Of a DNA stretch of 64,000 bases, positions 1-10,041 are shown piece after piece. The notes under the pieces were generated by a model. It searched no databases. It saw only the letters and a program-made list of their open reading frames with translations, and had not been told where the DNA came from. Origin of the DNA: Lucinisca nassula (taxonomy: Eukaryota; Mollusca; Bivalvia; Lucinida; Lucinidae); contig OY757020.1 of assembly GCA_963580285.1 (NCBI GenBank), positions 103,543,497 to 103,607,496 of the forward strand, given 5' to 3'. Each line of letters begins with the position of its first letter. Within the stretch, counting starts at the first letter, position 1. Both the position numbers and the translations under genes were made by a program.

Positions 1-277
1 ATTCTGATTATTATCTTCGTTTGAGGCTAAGTGCACAACAGGTACATGTACCATACTCAATTTAAACAGAACTACTGAACTATATATAGCCTGTCTCATA
101 ATGTTGACCCTCGTCCGGGCCACATTATTCTTGTCATTTTAACTTTTTTTTTCTTAAACCTTCTCTAGACTTTGTGCAACCGGAACAGTTTTTTTCTTTG
201 TCTTTTTCCGTCCTCCTGGCACCGAATAATGAACAAAAATTATGGTAAGCAATCCACTGAATTATGGTAAGCAATCC

Positions 278-325
278 ACTGACGGTAATGTGCACGACTC
301 GTGAGTCGTGCACATTACCGTCAGT
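278..325. repeat. 48-bp near-perfect palindrome
   Basis: The two arms (ACTGACGGTAATGTGCACGA and its complement) meet around position 300-301 with almost no loop. Immediately upstream, at about 238-282, a 22-bp stretch (ATTATGGTAAGCAATCCACT) is present twice in tandem, and the second copy runs into the palindrome. No family is recognised. Confidence 0.8.
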
Positions 326-367
326 TGATTCCTTCCAGCTTTGGACTCGGACGCTGGAATGAATTGT

Positions 368-950
368 CATCGTGTAAACAAGTCCGTGAAATGAATATCC
401 CTCAAAAGAGAAAACTGGGGTTTACAGGGGTATACATTGTTTTTCAGTGTTTCTCCTCCAAGACATAGGTTGTGGGTACTTGTACGAACCGCCTCAATTA
501 GGCGGACTGAGGCGGTTTGTCGAGCACCAACAACCTATGTTCGGAGTATACATAAGACCTATCATCAATTTTCATCAGAAAAGTAGCCATTTTGGAAAAA
601 TGAAAGAATGCTTTGTTTTGTTTGATTTGAGGTTTAACGTCCTCGTCAACACTGTAAAGGTCATTTTGGAGACGTTGCATCCAATTTTGTGGGACTTTTA
701 CCCGACATTGAGATGAAATGACATCTCAAGCCCTGTCGCCCAATGAAACCAATAGGGTTTATTAGCATGGACGGTCCACCTCGCACCGCGGTTCCTGGAC
801 AGGCTTAGATCCTCTAAGCGGTTTACCAGTACTAGTGGGCGGGACGGATTCAGCTCTGCGCGGAAGCATCATGCAGTCCATATATTTCTCCAAGCCCCTA
901 TGGGCGGGGGCCGATGAAAGACTGCACCAGGTCAGACGGGCGTGATATGG
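368..950. mobile_element. P1 MITE, subfamily A, split by a SINE
   Basis: It has the left terminus of subfamily A (GTGTAAACAAGTCCGTGAAA), the ACTGGGGTTTACAGGGGTAT block, and a P1 palindrome at about 463-541. The 3' end is interrupted by a minus-strand S1 SINE. The 12-bp target duplication is ATGAAAGAATGC at 600-611 and ATGAAAGACTGC at 914-925; the remaining MITE end follows to about 950. Confidence 0.8.
612..913 (-). mobile_element. SINE family S1, near full length
   Basis: In the minus direction it runs from the GCCCCCGCCCAT head to the CAAATCAAACAAAACAAAG tail. S1 hallmarks are TCTAAGCCTG, GACAGGGCTTGAGATGTCAT and GTTGACGAGGACGTTAAACC. It is inserted in the subfamily A MITE with a 12-bp target duplication, so it is younger than that MITE. 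Confidence 0.85.
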
Positions 951-1034
951 TATGTGTATTTCAGTCGGGTCCATGGCGTTGGAAGGAAGTAAGAAGAACA
1001 GTTACATGTACTTCCCTTGTTTTATTTTTTTATT

Positions 1035-1284
1035 TTACGCAAACACGCCTATACAAATACATTGCCACCTTTATCGCCGAAAAAATGAAAATTTTAAGAT
1101 GAAAAATTGTCATATTTTTCTAATTTCTGCTCAAAATATAGACTGTGGGAACTCGTTAGAACCGCCTCATCTATATTTTAGAGCAGAAATAAGAAAAATA
1201 AGGTATACCCACGGAAACCCCATTTTTACTATATAAAAGTGAGGTTCAGTGGGGTCAAAATTATATAAGCGTCTTTGCGGGATG
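1035..1284. mobile_element. P1 MITE, subfamily B, right palindrome arm lost
   Basis: The ends resemble the B termini (ACGCAAACACGCCTAT and TATAAGCGTCTTTGCGGGATG). Typical B blocks follow (CCTTTATCGCCGAAAAAATG; TTCTGCTCAAAATATAGA). The core reads AACTCGTTAGAACCGCCTC and then jumps straight to CTATATTTTAGAGCAGAAA, so most of the right arm is deleted. Confidence 0.8.
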
Positions 1285-1289
1285 TTTTA

Positions 1290-1490
1290 CGGGCCTCCGT
1301 GGCCTAGTGAGTAACAGCAGGGACTCTAAATCGTTAATCTTAATCATAAGCCTGGCTCGGATCACATGTGAAATGCCAAGTTCGGATGGTCATGCGTTTT
1401 TTTTCGGGGTACACCGGTTTTCGTCCACGTCTAATTAACAGTCGACTCGATATAGGTAAAATAATATTGAAAGGGCTGTAAAACCAGTAA
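1290..1490 (+). mobile_element. SINE family S2, diverged
   Basis: It begins GGGCCTCCGTGGCCTAGTGA, a tRNA-like head, and ends TTGAAAGGGCTGTAAAACCA. This matches, with many substitutions, the copies at 56831-57072, 57553-57835 and 63065-63282. Confidence 0.7.
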
Positions 1491-1593
1491 CATATTTATT
1501 TGACTGAAGTATTTTTCCAAAAAAGTAATTATGCCATCTGAACATTTTTATACAACTTAAACAAATGTAACACCTACACCCAGATGCTCCCGT

Positions 1594-1633
1594 GGTGTGT
1601 GTGTGCGTGTGTGTATGTGTGTGTGTGTGTGAG
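1594..1633. repeat. (GT)n microsatellite
   Basis: About 40 bp of GT with interruptions, directly abutting the tail end of the minus-strand S4 SINE. Confidence 0.95.
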
Positions 1634-1735
1634 TTTTACGTTCCGTCAAAAGCTGTCATCATACGGAGATGGGAACTCGTTTTAAAGACTCATCCGAAAG
1701 TCTACAGAAGCCCGGGATCGAACACCCGTCTCTTA
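1634..1735 (-). mobile_element. SINE family S4, partial
   Basis: Read on the minus strand it carries a B-box-like GTTCGATCCCGGGCTTC and the tail CGTCTCCGTATGATGACAGC...GGAACGTAAAACTC. It lies head to head with the plus-strand S4 copy that follows. Confidence 0.65.
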
Positions 1736-1843
1736 AAGCAGGGGTCGTGGGTTCGATCCCTGGCTTCGCCAGACTTGCGGATGCGACTTTAAACCGAGGA
1801 ACCGTCTCCGTATGACATTAGCTGTTGGTAGAACGTAAACAAT
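1736..1843 (+). mobile_element. SINE family S4, partial
   Basis: It contains GGGTTCGATCCCTGGCTTCG, GACTTTAAACCGAGGAACCG and CGTATGACATTAGCTGTTGG, ending in GTAAAC and then a CA-rich run. The first half of the tRNA head is missing. Confidence 0.65.
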
Positions 1844-1889
1844 ATACACACACACACATATATATGCACAGAGAGAGAGAGAGAGAGAA
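1844..1889. repeat. (CA)n, (TA)n and (GA)n simple repeats
   Basis: Short runs ACACACACACAC, ATATAT and GAGAGAGAGAGAGAGAGA follow the S4 tail, as is common after SINE tails. Confidence 0.9.
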
Positions 1890-1960
1890 ATTCTGCTATC
1901 AAGACCAGCTAAACTTAAGGCTAATTCTTGATATAAAAGCATATTTCAAGGTTTCAGATT

Positions 1961-2070
1961 TTCTTACACCCAGTGGCCTCTAGTAAGAGAGACCACCTAT
2001 GAGCCTGTTCAAAAGTGGTCATAAATGCCACATTTGAACAGTCCAAAAGGTGGTCTTAATATAGGATTTT
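1961..2070. mobile_element. MITE with GACCACC / GGTGGTC arms
   Basis: Inverted blocks GACCACCTATGAGCCTGTTC and GAACAGTCCAAAAGGTGGTC flank a short internal palindrome (AAAGTGGTC...GCCACATTT). Related sequence lies at 52529-52665 and 54690-54745. Confidence 0.6.
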
Positions 2071-2300
2071 TTTTTCTGAAGTTTGTCGTGTATTGTTTTC
2101 AAACGCGAAGTGTGCGAAATCTGAAGAAAGTATATCAACTCAAAATTCTATATCACAGAAACGCATATTCAAAACAAAGAAATATCATCAATCTTTTCAA
2201 CACTGAAGACTAGTTCATCTACCTTTGAAATGAGATGACTTATACATATTATGGGCCATCTCATCAAGGTCTACACTGCTTGTCATCCTGTTCTTCACGA

Positions 2301-2455
2301 CATTACCATAACACACCCGTGCGATATAGTGCATTTTTCACGCGCATTTTTCACAGGTTGTGGGTGCTCGGTAGAGAAATAAAAAAGAACCCCAGAAGTC
2401 TCTATATAAAGTAGGGTTTAGGGTGTACTCATATCACGGACTTATTCACGTGATG
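2301..2455. mobile_element. P1 MITE, subfamily A, internally deleted, reverse orientation
   Basis: The A right end is read in reverse (CATTACCATAACACACCCGT) and the A left end follows (CACGGACTTATTCACGTGATG). The palindrome and one flank are mostly deleted. Confidence 0.7.
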
Positions 2456-2459
2456 ATAA

Positions 2460-2747
2460 CATTTCCGTGCAATGATCGCCCTTTTAAACCCTTCTTTATA
2501 TGAAAAAAACTGGGGTTTGGTGGGGAATACAATATTTTTCTTATTTCTGGTCGAAGACATAGGTTGTGGGTACTCATTAGAACTGCCTAAATGAGGCGGT
2601 TTAAGACATATGTTATGGGTGTTCGTTAGAACCGCATCAATGAGGCGGTTCTATAGAGCACCTACAACCTATGTTTAAAGCATAAAAGAGTTTTACCAGA
2701 AAGGTAACCATATTGGAGATATCAAAGAATGCACTAAGTCACGGATG
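2460..2747. mobile_element. P1 MITE, subfamily A, with duplicated half-palindromes
   Basis: Contains ACTGGGGTTTGGTGGGGAAT, a diverged core at about 2558-2605 and a second core at about 2607-2675, followed by A right-end sequence (GGTAACCATATTGGAGATAT). It directly abuts the deleted A copy upstream. Confidence 0.7.
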
Positions 2748-3149
2748 TTTTCTTGTTATGAATGTTTATTGACAAACCCTCCTCTTTGCAAATCTAGACA
2801 TTTCCAAATTCAAGGAAGGGACAGTCCACGGCAGAAACTAACCCAGCGGTCACATGACATAATTGTGACGTCACAACAATGTCGGTAACACGTCATGACG
2901 TTTATAATGCAACGCCACACGACGTTGATTTGACGCTGCCCTAGCGAATTGTGCCTGCTGGGAAGGGGTGGGGAAGAGATAAGGTAAAAGGCAATAAACT
3001 TTAACAATCGTTTTCATATACAAACATTACAATTTGATTCAGGCATGGCAAAACTTGCAAGAAGACCTTTGATATCTGCGAAGACTCAGATCAGTTAGGG
3101 ACTTCGGCAATCTGAGTCCTCACTGTTCGCTTAGGTTTTCTATGTGTGT

Positions 3150-3471
3150 GTGAATTCGGGTTTAACGTCGCTTTCAACAATTTTTTAGTCATATCACGAC
3201 GGTGTCTGGTTGCGACAGGGAGATCAATGCTCACTTTTATAGTGCTGCCTCACTGAAGTATCATGTCCCAGACACATTACATGATACCACACCCAGTCAC
3301 ATTATCCTGACACTGGGTCGACCAGTCCTAGCTCTACCCCGATAATCTGAGTGCCAAGCGAGGAGCAGCTAGTACCATTCTTAACGACTTTGGTATGTCG
3401 CGGCTCGGGATCGAACCCGTGACCTCCCGTTCCCGGGAGCGGACACTCTACCAACTGAGCTATCGGGGCCG
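3150..3471 (-). mobile_element. SINE family S5, near full length
   Basis: On the minus strand the head reads GGCCCCGATAGCTCAGTTGG...GTCACGGGTTCGATCCCGAG, a complete tRNA-like A and B box pair. A body of about 240 bp follows, ending GCGACGTTAAACCCGAATTC. The head could be mistaken for a tRNA gene, but the conserved body and tail mark it as a SINE. Confidence 0.75.
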
Positions 3472-3951
3472 GTTAAGGTTTTCTATACAATCTTGGCAAC
3501 CCTAACAGCGCCAATCTGTGACAGAAACAAAGCGGGTTGCATGCAATGGCTCAGCAGTCTTCACTAGCTGCATTGGTCGTATTGTTTGTTTTGCCTTGCG
3601 CCAGCTCATTTGACCTTCCGTAACATCACAAAAAGGACATAATCTTACATTAACATATTTTAGACAAAAAAGCCCAAAACAGGACAGAGGCAAACAGTGT
3701 GGGCCCAGATCTTCCACTTTCTGATTGAATTTAAAAAAGAAAATCAATCTGAACCCCTAAATTTTGAAACTGACTACTGATTAATGTGAGCATGAGTTAG
3801 GTTGACGATGGAATCCTGGCAATATTTTGAACAAAATCTTTTCGGTAAAACTTTCAGGAAAGAAGTAACTGGACACTTGAACAAGAACGGCCACAGCACA
3901 TTTAGATAATGTCTTAGTTTTCCTCACCAAAGAGTATCTACTAAAGAAAAC

Positions 3952-4195
3952 ATATGGGCCCCGTCAAGCGATTTTGCTACTTATCGCCTATGCGAGCAGC
4001 GAAGGTTCAGGCGAGCCTGCTCATCCGCGCAGTCTCACCAGAACCTTCGCTGCTCGCTCATACAAGCAGTGAATCAAGAGGAACCTTCAGACAGAAAGCC
4101 ATATCCCTGGCCCCTCTGAATGGCTGGGCATGCGCAGTTTAAATCTGTCATGACGGAATGCTCGAAAACACAAATTCGCTTGACGGGGCCCATAT
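3952..4195. mobile_element. MITE with GGGCCCCGTCAAGCGA terminal inverted repeats
   Basis: Termini ATATGGGCCCCGTCAAGCGA and TCGCTTGACGGGGCCCATAT are perfect inverses. Inside, at about 3989-4061, lies a hairpin with GCGAGCAGCGAAGGTTC arms. A second full copy is at 13276-13518 in the opposite orientation. Confidence 0.85.
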
Positions 4196-4257
4196 ATGCT
4201 CCAGGGGATCAAAGTATTCCCTTTTTGAGTACACCCCTTTCTGAGAGGGGCTCAATA

Positions 4258-4345
4258 CATGTGAGCCCCGCCAAGCGAATTTGTGTCTTCGAGCATTCCG
4301 TCATGACAAATTTTAACTGCGCATGTCCAGCCAAGTTGTCGCCCA
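4258..4345. mobile_element. Half copy of the GGGCCCCGTCAAGCGA MITE
   Basis: GTGAGCCCCGCCAAGCGAAT, then GAGCATTCCGTCATGACAAA and GCGCATGTCCAGCCA, matches one end of the 3952-4195 element inverted. The remainder is absent. Confidence 0.75.
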
Positions 4346-4566
4346 TGTAAAGAAGATGGCAAAAAATATTCCAGGTGTATATACATGTATTCACCTTAAA
4401 CCAAACATTAGCACTAAGTGGGACGGTGAGGCTGGCTTTAGTGTGACTACTGAAGTTCAGCCTATATTTCATCACGTTACCAAGTCCGTATTTAACCCGC
4501 ATTTAACAGGGAAAATTGGTTTTTACCAGGTTATATAATTGAATTTAATTAGTCTTGTTTTGACAT

Positions 4567-5050
4567 ACATCACGAAAACACGCCTGTATAATTTTGACCC
4601 CCTTGAACCCCACTTTTATATTTGATTTTGTTTGATTTGAGGTTTAACGTCCCCGTCAACACTGTAAAGGTCATTTTGGAGACGTTGCTTCCAATTTTGT
4701 GGGACTTTTACCCGACATTGAGATGAAATGACATCTCAAGCCCTGTCGCCCAATGAAACCAATAGGGTTTATAAGCATGGGCGGTCCCGCCTCGCACCGC
4801 GGTTCCTGGACAGGCTTAGATCCTCTAAGCGATTTACTGGTGTTTACAAGGGGAAAATCTTATTTATATTATTTCTGCTCTAAAATATAGATTGTGGGTA
4901 CTCGTTAGAACCGCCTCGGTTATAACGAGTACCAACAATCTCTATTTTGAGCAGAAATAAGAAAAAAATATCACAATTTTTTATCTTAAAATTTTCATTT
5001 TTTTCGGCGATAAAGGTTACAATGTATTTGTATAGGCGTGTTTTCCTAAT
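4567..5050. mobile_element. P1 MITE, subfamily B, split by a SINE
   Basis: Ends CATCACGAAAACACGCCTGT and ATAGGCGTGTTTTCCTAATG. The AACCCCACTTTTATAT block is interrupted by a minus-strand S1 copy. The core is GAACCGCCTCGGTTATAACG, so the right arm has lost its inner half. Confidence 0.8.
4621..4843 (-). mobile_element. SINE family S1, head-truncated
   Basis: The tail-to-middle part of S1 is present (read minus: TCGCTTAGAGGATCTAAGCC through to GACGTTAAACCTCAAATCAA). The GCCCCCGCCC head is missing. It is inserted in the subfamily B MITE. Confidence 0.8.
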
Positions 5051-5051
5051 G

Positions 5052-5128
5052 GATTGTAGGTACTCGTTAGAACCGCCTATAAGAGGCGGTTCTAACGAGC
5101 ACAACAATCTATATTTGCATCAGAAATT
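5052..5128. mobile_element. Solitary P1 palindrome
   Basis: GATTGTAGGTACTCGTTAGA and its mirrored arm around CCTATAAGAGG, followed by CATCAGAAAT. Neither subfamily A nor B ends are obvious; it directly abuts the preceding B element. Confidence 0.7.
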
Positions 5129-5533
5129 AGAGCTCTTTAGCACAATATCTGTGGAGAGCTGGAGGAATGCACTATGGTACAGCAGTGTCTTATCCCACTG
5201 CGCAGAGACCAGCTGAAAACCTGTCACTGCAATAAGCTTTTGTCATAAACATTAAAAACGTGTAAAGATGCCAAAATGATAATGACGATGATAATAATCT
5301 ATTATTATTAATTTATTATTCACCGACAATGATAACCATTAAGCAACTGATATTCTACAGTTTCCTGAAAGTCTACGCAAATTTTACGTGTCGTCTAAGG
5401 CGTGAATCTATTTTAAATGTACATCTGACGTAAACAATAAATTTGACAGTCCATAAATATGTACATCTATTAGAAAATTGTTTCAAACAATATGTAAGTA
5501 CTCAAATCAAATGTTCGTATACAAACACAACAC

Positions 5534-5813
5534 GTCACGAAAACACGCCTATGTATTTTTGATCCCCCTTGAACCCCACTTTTATATAGTAAAACTGGGG
5601 TTTACATGGGTATACCGTATTTTTCTTATTTCTGCTCTAAAATATAGATTGTGTGTACTCGTTAGAACCGCCTCGATGAGGCGGTTCTAACGAGTATCCA
5701 CAATCTATATTTTGAGCAGAAATAAGAAAAATATCATACTTTTTCATCTGAAAATTTTCGTATTTTCGGCGGTTAAGTTTGCAATGTATTTGTATAGGCG
5801 TGTTTTCGTAATG
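5534..5813. mobile_element. P1 MITE, subfamily B, full length
   Basis: A reference copy of about 280 bp: TCACGAAAACACGCCTATGT, AACCCCACTTTTATATAGTA, a complete P1 palindrome with CGATG centre, TTTTCGGCGGTTAAGTTTGC and ATAGGCGTGTTTTCGTAATG. No coding capacity. Confidence 0.9.
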
Positions 5814-5852
5814 ACAAAGATGAATCTTTTGCGCAGGACAGGAAGAATTTGT

Positions 5853-6040
5853 CACCGTTACGATAGCACACCCGTGTGGTGTAGTGTATTTATTCATGTC
5901 TCCAAAATGCTTACTTTTCTGATGAAATCTTGTGGTATTTTTCCAATACATATTCCAAATATGGCTTGTGGGTGCTCGTTAAAACCGCCTCATTGAGGCG
6001 GTTCTAACGATTAGCCACAACGTATGTCTTCTGACGAAAA
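5853..6040. mobile_element. P1 MITE, subfamily A, partial, reverse orientation
   Basis: The A right end is read in reverse (CACCGTTACGATAGCACACC) through to a P1 core (GCTCGTTAAAACCGCCTCAT). It ends shortly after the right arm. Confidence 0.75.
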
Positions 6041-6349
6041 ATTGAAAATTAATATAAACCCATGTCCACATGCTCCATTTGTCCAAGATTTTTACCCAAT
6101 CATTAATAACCGTGTTCCACAGAATGTCTCAATTATGCCTTGTACTAAACTGACTAAAATTTATGATCATCCAAGTTGGCCATGATGTTTGAGCAGACTA
6201 TGTGTTCAAGTAATTTACACAGAACACAGGTCAGGGACAGCGGGCGATAATTACTTCTTTCTTTGAAGAGTGGGCAAATGTTCGATTCAGCAACCCCGCT
6301 CCCTCCTCTTTTATTAAGGGGTCGGATACCTTGCCTGTCTTTTTTCTGG

Positions 6350-6482
6350 CTATTGATGTATCTATAGAAGTCTCTGTAGAAAATATATCATGACAAAACG
6401 TCATCATCCCGGAGAGGATCGAGCCCGCAACCCCGTGATCACCAGTCATACGCGCATCTGACTGAGCAACCTTGGCCGTTTG
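6350..6482 (-). mobile_element. SINE family S3, diverged
   Basis: On the minus strand: CTCAGTCAGATGCGCGTATG, ACTGGTGATCACGGGGTTGC, GGCTCGATCCTCTCCGGG. This matches the S3 head seen at 8140 and 54272. The flanks 6041-6350 and 6483-6856 show nothing I recognise. Confidence 0.55.
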
Positions 6483-6856
6483 TGGGGTTTGAACTAGAAT
6501 ATATTGAAATTCAAAGGTGAAGAATGGCCCATCCAAATGCTTCACCAGATAGTCGTTCAGGTAAAGGGAACATAATATAGGACTGGATCAGAATCCTGTG
6601 TACCTTATGCACATGTTCATGCTCTGAACTGTATTGGACATGTTCAATGCATGTCTGAATTGTGCGTCCTGCATCAAACAATGTTGGGTGTTCATTACAC
6701 GGACTTGTTGACATGATGGGGTCTGTATCCACCCTTGTTACGAAACATCTTGCGAATGAAGAAGACCCTGAACGGCGGAGCAGATGCACACGCTAATGTG
6801 GGTCTTTCATGATAGAACATGCCAGTATGCATACGCTTATACATGTACTTCTACAG

Positions 6857-7134
6857 CATTACGAAAAGACGCCTATACAAATACACTGTAACCTTTATCG
6901 CCGAAGAAAATTAAAGTTTTAAGATGAAAAATTGTGATATTTTTCTTATTTCTGCTCAAAATATAGATTGTTGGTACTCGTCAGAACCGCCTCATCGAGG
7001 CGGTTCTAACGAGTACCCCAATCTATATTTTAGAGAAATAATAAAAATAAGGTTTACCCCTGTAAACCCCAGTTTTACTGTATAAAAGTGGGGTCCAAGG
7101 GGGGTCAAAATTATATAGGCGTGTTCTCTTGATG
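6857..7134. mobile_element. P1 MITE, subfamily B, full length, reverse orientation
   Basis: CATTACGAAAAGACGCCTAT to ATAGGCGTGTTCTCTTGATG with an intact P1 palindrome at about 6963-7028. Confidence 0.9.
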
Positions 7135-7146
7135 TCATAACACTAC

Positions 7147-7444
7147 GCCCCCGCCCATCGGGGCTTGAAGAAGTAGATGGGATGCATGATGCTTCCACGC
7201 AGAGCTGAAACCGACCGCACACGAGTACTGGTAAACAGTTTAGAGGATCTTAGCCTGCCCAGGCAAGGCGGTGCGAGTCGGCCCGTCCATGCTTATAAAC
7301 TGTATTGGTTCCATTAGGCGGCAGGGCTCGAGATGTCATTTCATCTCAATATCGGGTAAAAGTCCCAGAAAATTGGAAGCAACGTCTCCAAAATGACCTT
7401 TACAGTGTTGAGGGGACGTTAAACATCAAATCAAACAAACAAAA
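7147..7444 (+). mobile_element. SINE family S1, full length
   Basis: A reference copy: GCCCCCGCCCATCGGGGCTT head, ACACGAGTACTGGTAAACAG, GGCAGGGCTCGAGATGTCAT, AATGACCTTTACAGTGTTGA, and CAAATCAAACAAACAAAA tail. No canonical tRNA A/B boxes stand out in its 5' GC-rich head, so the promoter type is uncertain. Confidence 0.9.
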
Positions 7445-7525
7445 TAACACTATTATCCCATAAGATGCCAATCACAACAATTGGAGTTAGCTTCGTCGTC
7501 TGTTGGTAACATTAAGAGTCATTTT

Positions 7526-7594
7526 TGCAAATAGTGTGGAACCTAATCAGACTGCTCCTCTAGGAGCAGTCTGATTAGGATCCACACTATTTGC
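7526..7594. repeat. P2 palindrome, GACTGCTCC type
   Basis: GCAAATAGTGTGGAACCTAA...TCAGACTGCTCC, then the mirrored arm GGAGCAGTCTGATTAGGATC...CACTATTTGC. The stem is about 32 bp, with changes mirrored on both arms relative to other P2 copies. Confidence 0.85.
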
Positions 7595-7734
7595 CTGTAT
7601 GCAATATATGTTAAAAAAGTTTGTAAGAAGATTCTGCATTCGACATATTAGCAGTTTGCAAGCAGATGCAGATTTGACATCTGAAGGGATATTGGGGGCC
7701 GTGTTAGTTTAGGAGCCGTTTTATGCATTGGACG

Positions 7735-7918
7735 ATCCCACTTGCACCACAAAAATGCACTAGTAATAAAGAAAAATGACCATCAATACAAAAATGTATA
7801 TATTATAAAAATGACCATATGACCATTTATGATCATTTTTTCCTTATGACTGTCTATGGTCATTTTTCTATATAATCTTTACATTTTTAAATCCAATTTA
7901 CAACCGTGTTATATCACA
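7735..7918. mobile_element. Degraded MITE with GACCATTTTTC palindrome
   Basis: It carries CTTGCACCACAAAAATG, GAAAAATGACCATCAAT, TGGTCATTTTTCTATATAAT and ACAACCGTGTTATATCAC. These match the better copies at 26171-26394 and 51729-51936. Confidence 0.55.
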
Positions 7919-8048
7919 AATCGTGTTAATGAACAGTGTTACAAAGAAAGTGTGGCGTATTGTACACAAAGACTACCACCAAGTCGAGAATTGATAAAGG
8001 CGAAAGCAATATACACCATCGTCACAAGAAGAAGATGACAACAACATC

Positions 8049-8078
8049 ACCAACAAAAAAAAAAAAAAAAAAAAAAAA
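8049..8078. repeat. Poly(A) run
   Basis: A 24-base A run embedded in an A-rich stretch just before an S3 SINE. Confidence 0.9.
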
Positions 8079-8139
8079 GAGCAGATTCTATTATTTAATG
8101 ACAGAGGCAAATACAATGTATTTCTGTAAAAAAAATAGG

Positions 8140-8375
8140 GCCGGCCTCGGAAGCTCAATCCGATGCGAGAATGACTGGTGATCAGAAGGACGCGGGTTCG
8201 ATACCTGCCGCGGTCGGCAACATTCTTTCATGACGAATGATCATGAAATTTTTTCTACCGTCATTTAACCGCTTACGTATAAGCCTGCCCAGGAAAAGTG
8301 TGGATAGATAAACTGATCAGCTCACAATGATCTCAATAGTGTTGACTGGGCCGTTAAACTCCAATACCAACAATG
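8140..8375 (+). mobile_element. SINE family S3, near full length
   Basis: Head CCTCGGAAGCTCAATCCGAT, then GACTGGTGATCAGAAGGACG and CGGGTTCGATACCTGCCGCG (B-box like). The body is AACCGCTTACGTATAAGCCT and CCAGGAAAAGTGTGGATAGA; the tail is GTTGACTGGGCCGTTAAACT. Confidence 0.75.
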
Positions 8376-8447
8376 TAACAAAATAATCTCACATAACAAT
8401 TTATCCATTGGCATATGCGACGAGCGAACGTTAAGATTCGCCCTTGC

Positions 8448-8755
8448 AGAGGACCCTCGCTATAAGGAAAGTATTTGTTCCCTAACAATTTGCCACCATA
8501 GCGAATTTGCCGCTATAAAGAATCAAAATAAGGAGTATGATAATAGGTAATCATAAATGAAGGAACAAATGTTGTGGACATTTGTCAGAATCGCCTCGGC
8601 GAGGCGATTCTGTCAAATGTCCACAACATCTGTTTCTTGGGATCTTGAATATTTGCAATATTCTTGAATATCTCATCTTGGTGAATGATTCGTTCTATTG
8701 AAAATGTTATAACAAGTTTTGTCCTTATATCCAATGTCGGTATAAAGAGGGGTGA
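8448..8755. mobile_element. MITE family D with a P1-like palindrome
   Basis: The outer inverted repeats are imperfect (ACCCTCGCTATAAGGAAA against the complement of CGGTATAAAGAGGGGTGACT) and unlike families A-C. The centre, at about 8562-8637, is a perfect stem TGTTGTGGACATTTGTCAGA + ATCGCCTC mirrored around GGC. It is a P1 relative with several substitutions, each matched on the other arm. Confidence 0.7.
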
Positions 8756-8815
8756 CTGTTTTAGTGTTTTCTTGATGCGCCTGCATTCAGAGATAGCTTG
8801 TGATCTGATTCGTCT

Positions 8816-9005
8816 ATCACGTTATCAAGTCCGTGTAATGGACAGCCTCTAAACCCCAGTTTTTACACAGAAAACTGGTGTTTTCAGGGGTATACATTTG
8901 TTTTCTTATTTTTGTCACAAGTTCCAAGACATAGATTTGGTACTCGTTAGAACCGCCTCATTGTGTACCCACAACCTATGTTTTGAATATAAATGGAAAA
9001 AAAGA
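8816..9005. mobile_element. P1 MITE, subfamily A, partial
   Basis: ATCACGTTATCAAGTCCGTG, AAACCCCAGTTTTTACACAG, and a core with most of the right arm gone (AACCGCCTCATTGTGTACCC). The stretch 9006-9330 shows no feature I can name. Confidence 0.7.
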
Positions 9006-9299
9006 ATTCAGAAATTTCCTTCCAAAAATGTTACAAAATAAAAATCCATCCATGCGCGCATGCTCAAATAATGATACTGCATAGTCGAATATCAGGTGCA
9101 CATACACTCCGGTGCCAAATATAGATAAGGTTTTCTGAAATTCTCAAAGACTTAAATGTAGTTTCAGTTAAGGGAAAACATTTCCTGTTTAGCTTTGTCC
9201 GAGCCGATTTTCTATATTAATTACACCACCGGAAAGCTAATTAAAACAGCACTTTGGTGCATATTTATGTAAAACTTTCATCCACAGACTTGGTTGGTG

Positions 9300-9835
9300 C
9301 CTGATGCTCTGTCTCTGGTCAGGCTCATCGGAGTCTAACTGTTTGTTTTCTTTTGCTCCAGCATTTCAGTGGTTTCTTGCTGTCGAGTCCTCACCGTGGT
9401 TCTTTGATTTTTGTGTTCACGGAGATGTTGCACTGATGAGTTAGGAGGCCTTCATGCGGACTGAACAAATTATTTGTCTAAATCGCGACGGAAGTAAGGG
9501 CGAGGATTGTGGCCACGTAAAATCGATTTAAGCCCCCCAGTGGAAATCTTCCACTGACCGTTCCAAGGCGGCTCTTCTGTGGCGATTTATTTATGTTGTT
9601 GTTTGTTACTTACTGTGTGTATCACTTGTGTCTTTTAATTTTGGATGGCCATATGGCCATTTTGTGGGAAAGTAATTGTCCTTATGGCCTTCCTTTGTTT
9701 AGGTTTCCATTATGGTCTGGTCGCTTAGTGTTTGTATTTCTTTCCATTTGGTGTCTTTTATGGGTGGAGTAAGTTAATTGTATCAATTCCTGATCTTTGT
9801 TTTACTTCTACTTTGGGAAAACAAATGGACTGACG
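9300..9835 (+). repeat. Unclassified interspersed repeat UR1
   Basis: Shares long blocks with 41990-42256 (same strand) and 42655-43300 and 60741-60850 (reverse): TTTGCTCCAGCATTTCAGTG, TGTGTTCACGGAGATGTTGC, CCATTTTGTGGGAAAGTAA, TTAATTGTATCAATTCCTGA. No open frame or terminal repeats are evident. The stretch 9836-10041 shows nothing recognisable. Confidence 0.7.
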
Positions 9836-10041
9836 ACAGGTTAATTTTTACGTCAGTTTATCAGAGATGTCACCACTGACGTCAATGGGAAATTAGATAT
9901 TCAGAATTGTTATGAGACTTCATTACACTATTTTTTCATTCACCCTGCTCTCAAATAAATTGTTTGTATACTTTTTTTTCCAATTTTCTCTAAAATGATA
10001 CTTTTTGTTAAAACGAAAACGCTAACAGTTATATGAAAACA

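Noticed and set aside
3400..3471. Possible minus-strand tRNA gene
   Set aside because: tRNA-like with both boxes, but followed by an S5 SINE body; a related head occurs at 53040-53125.
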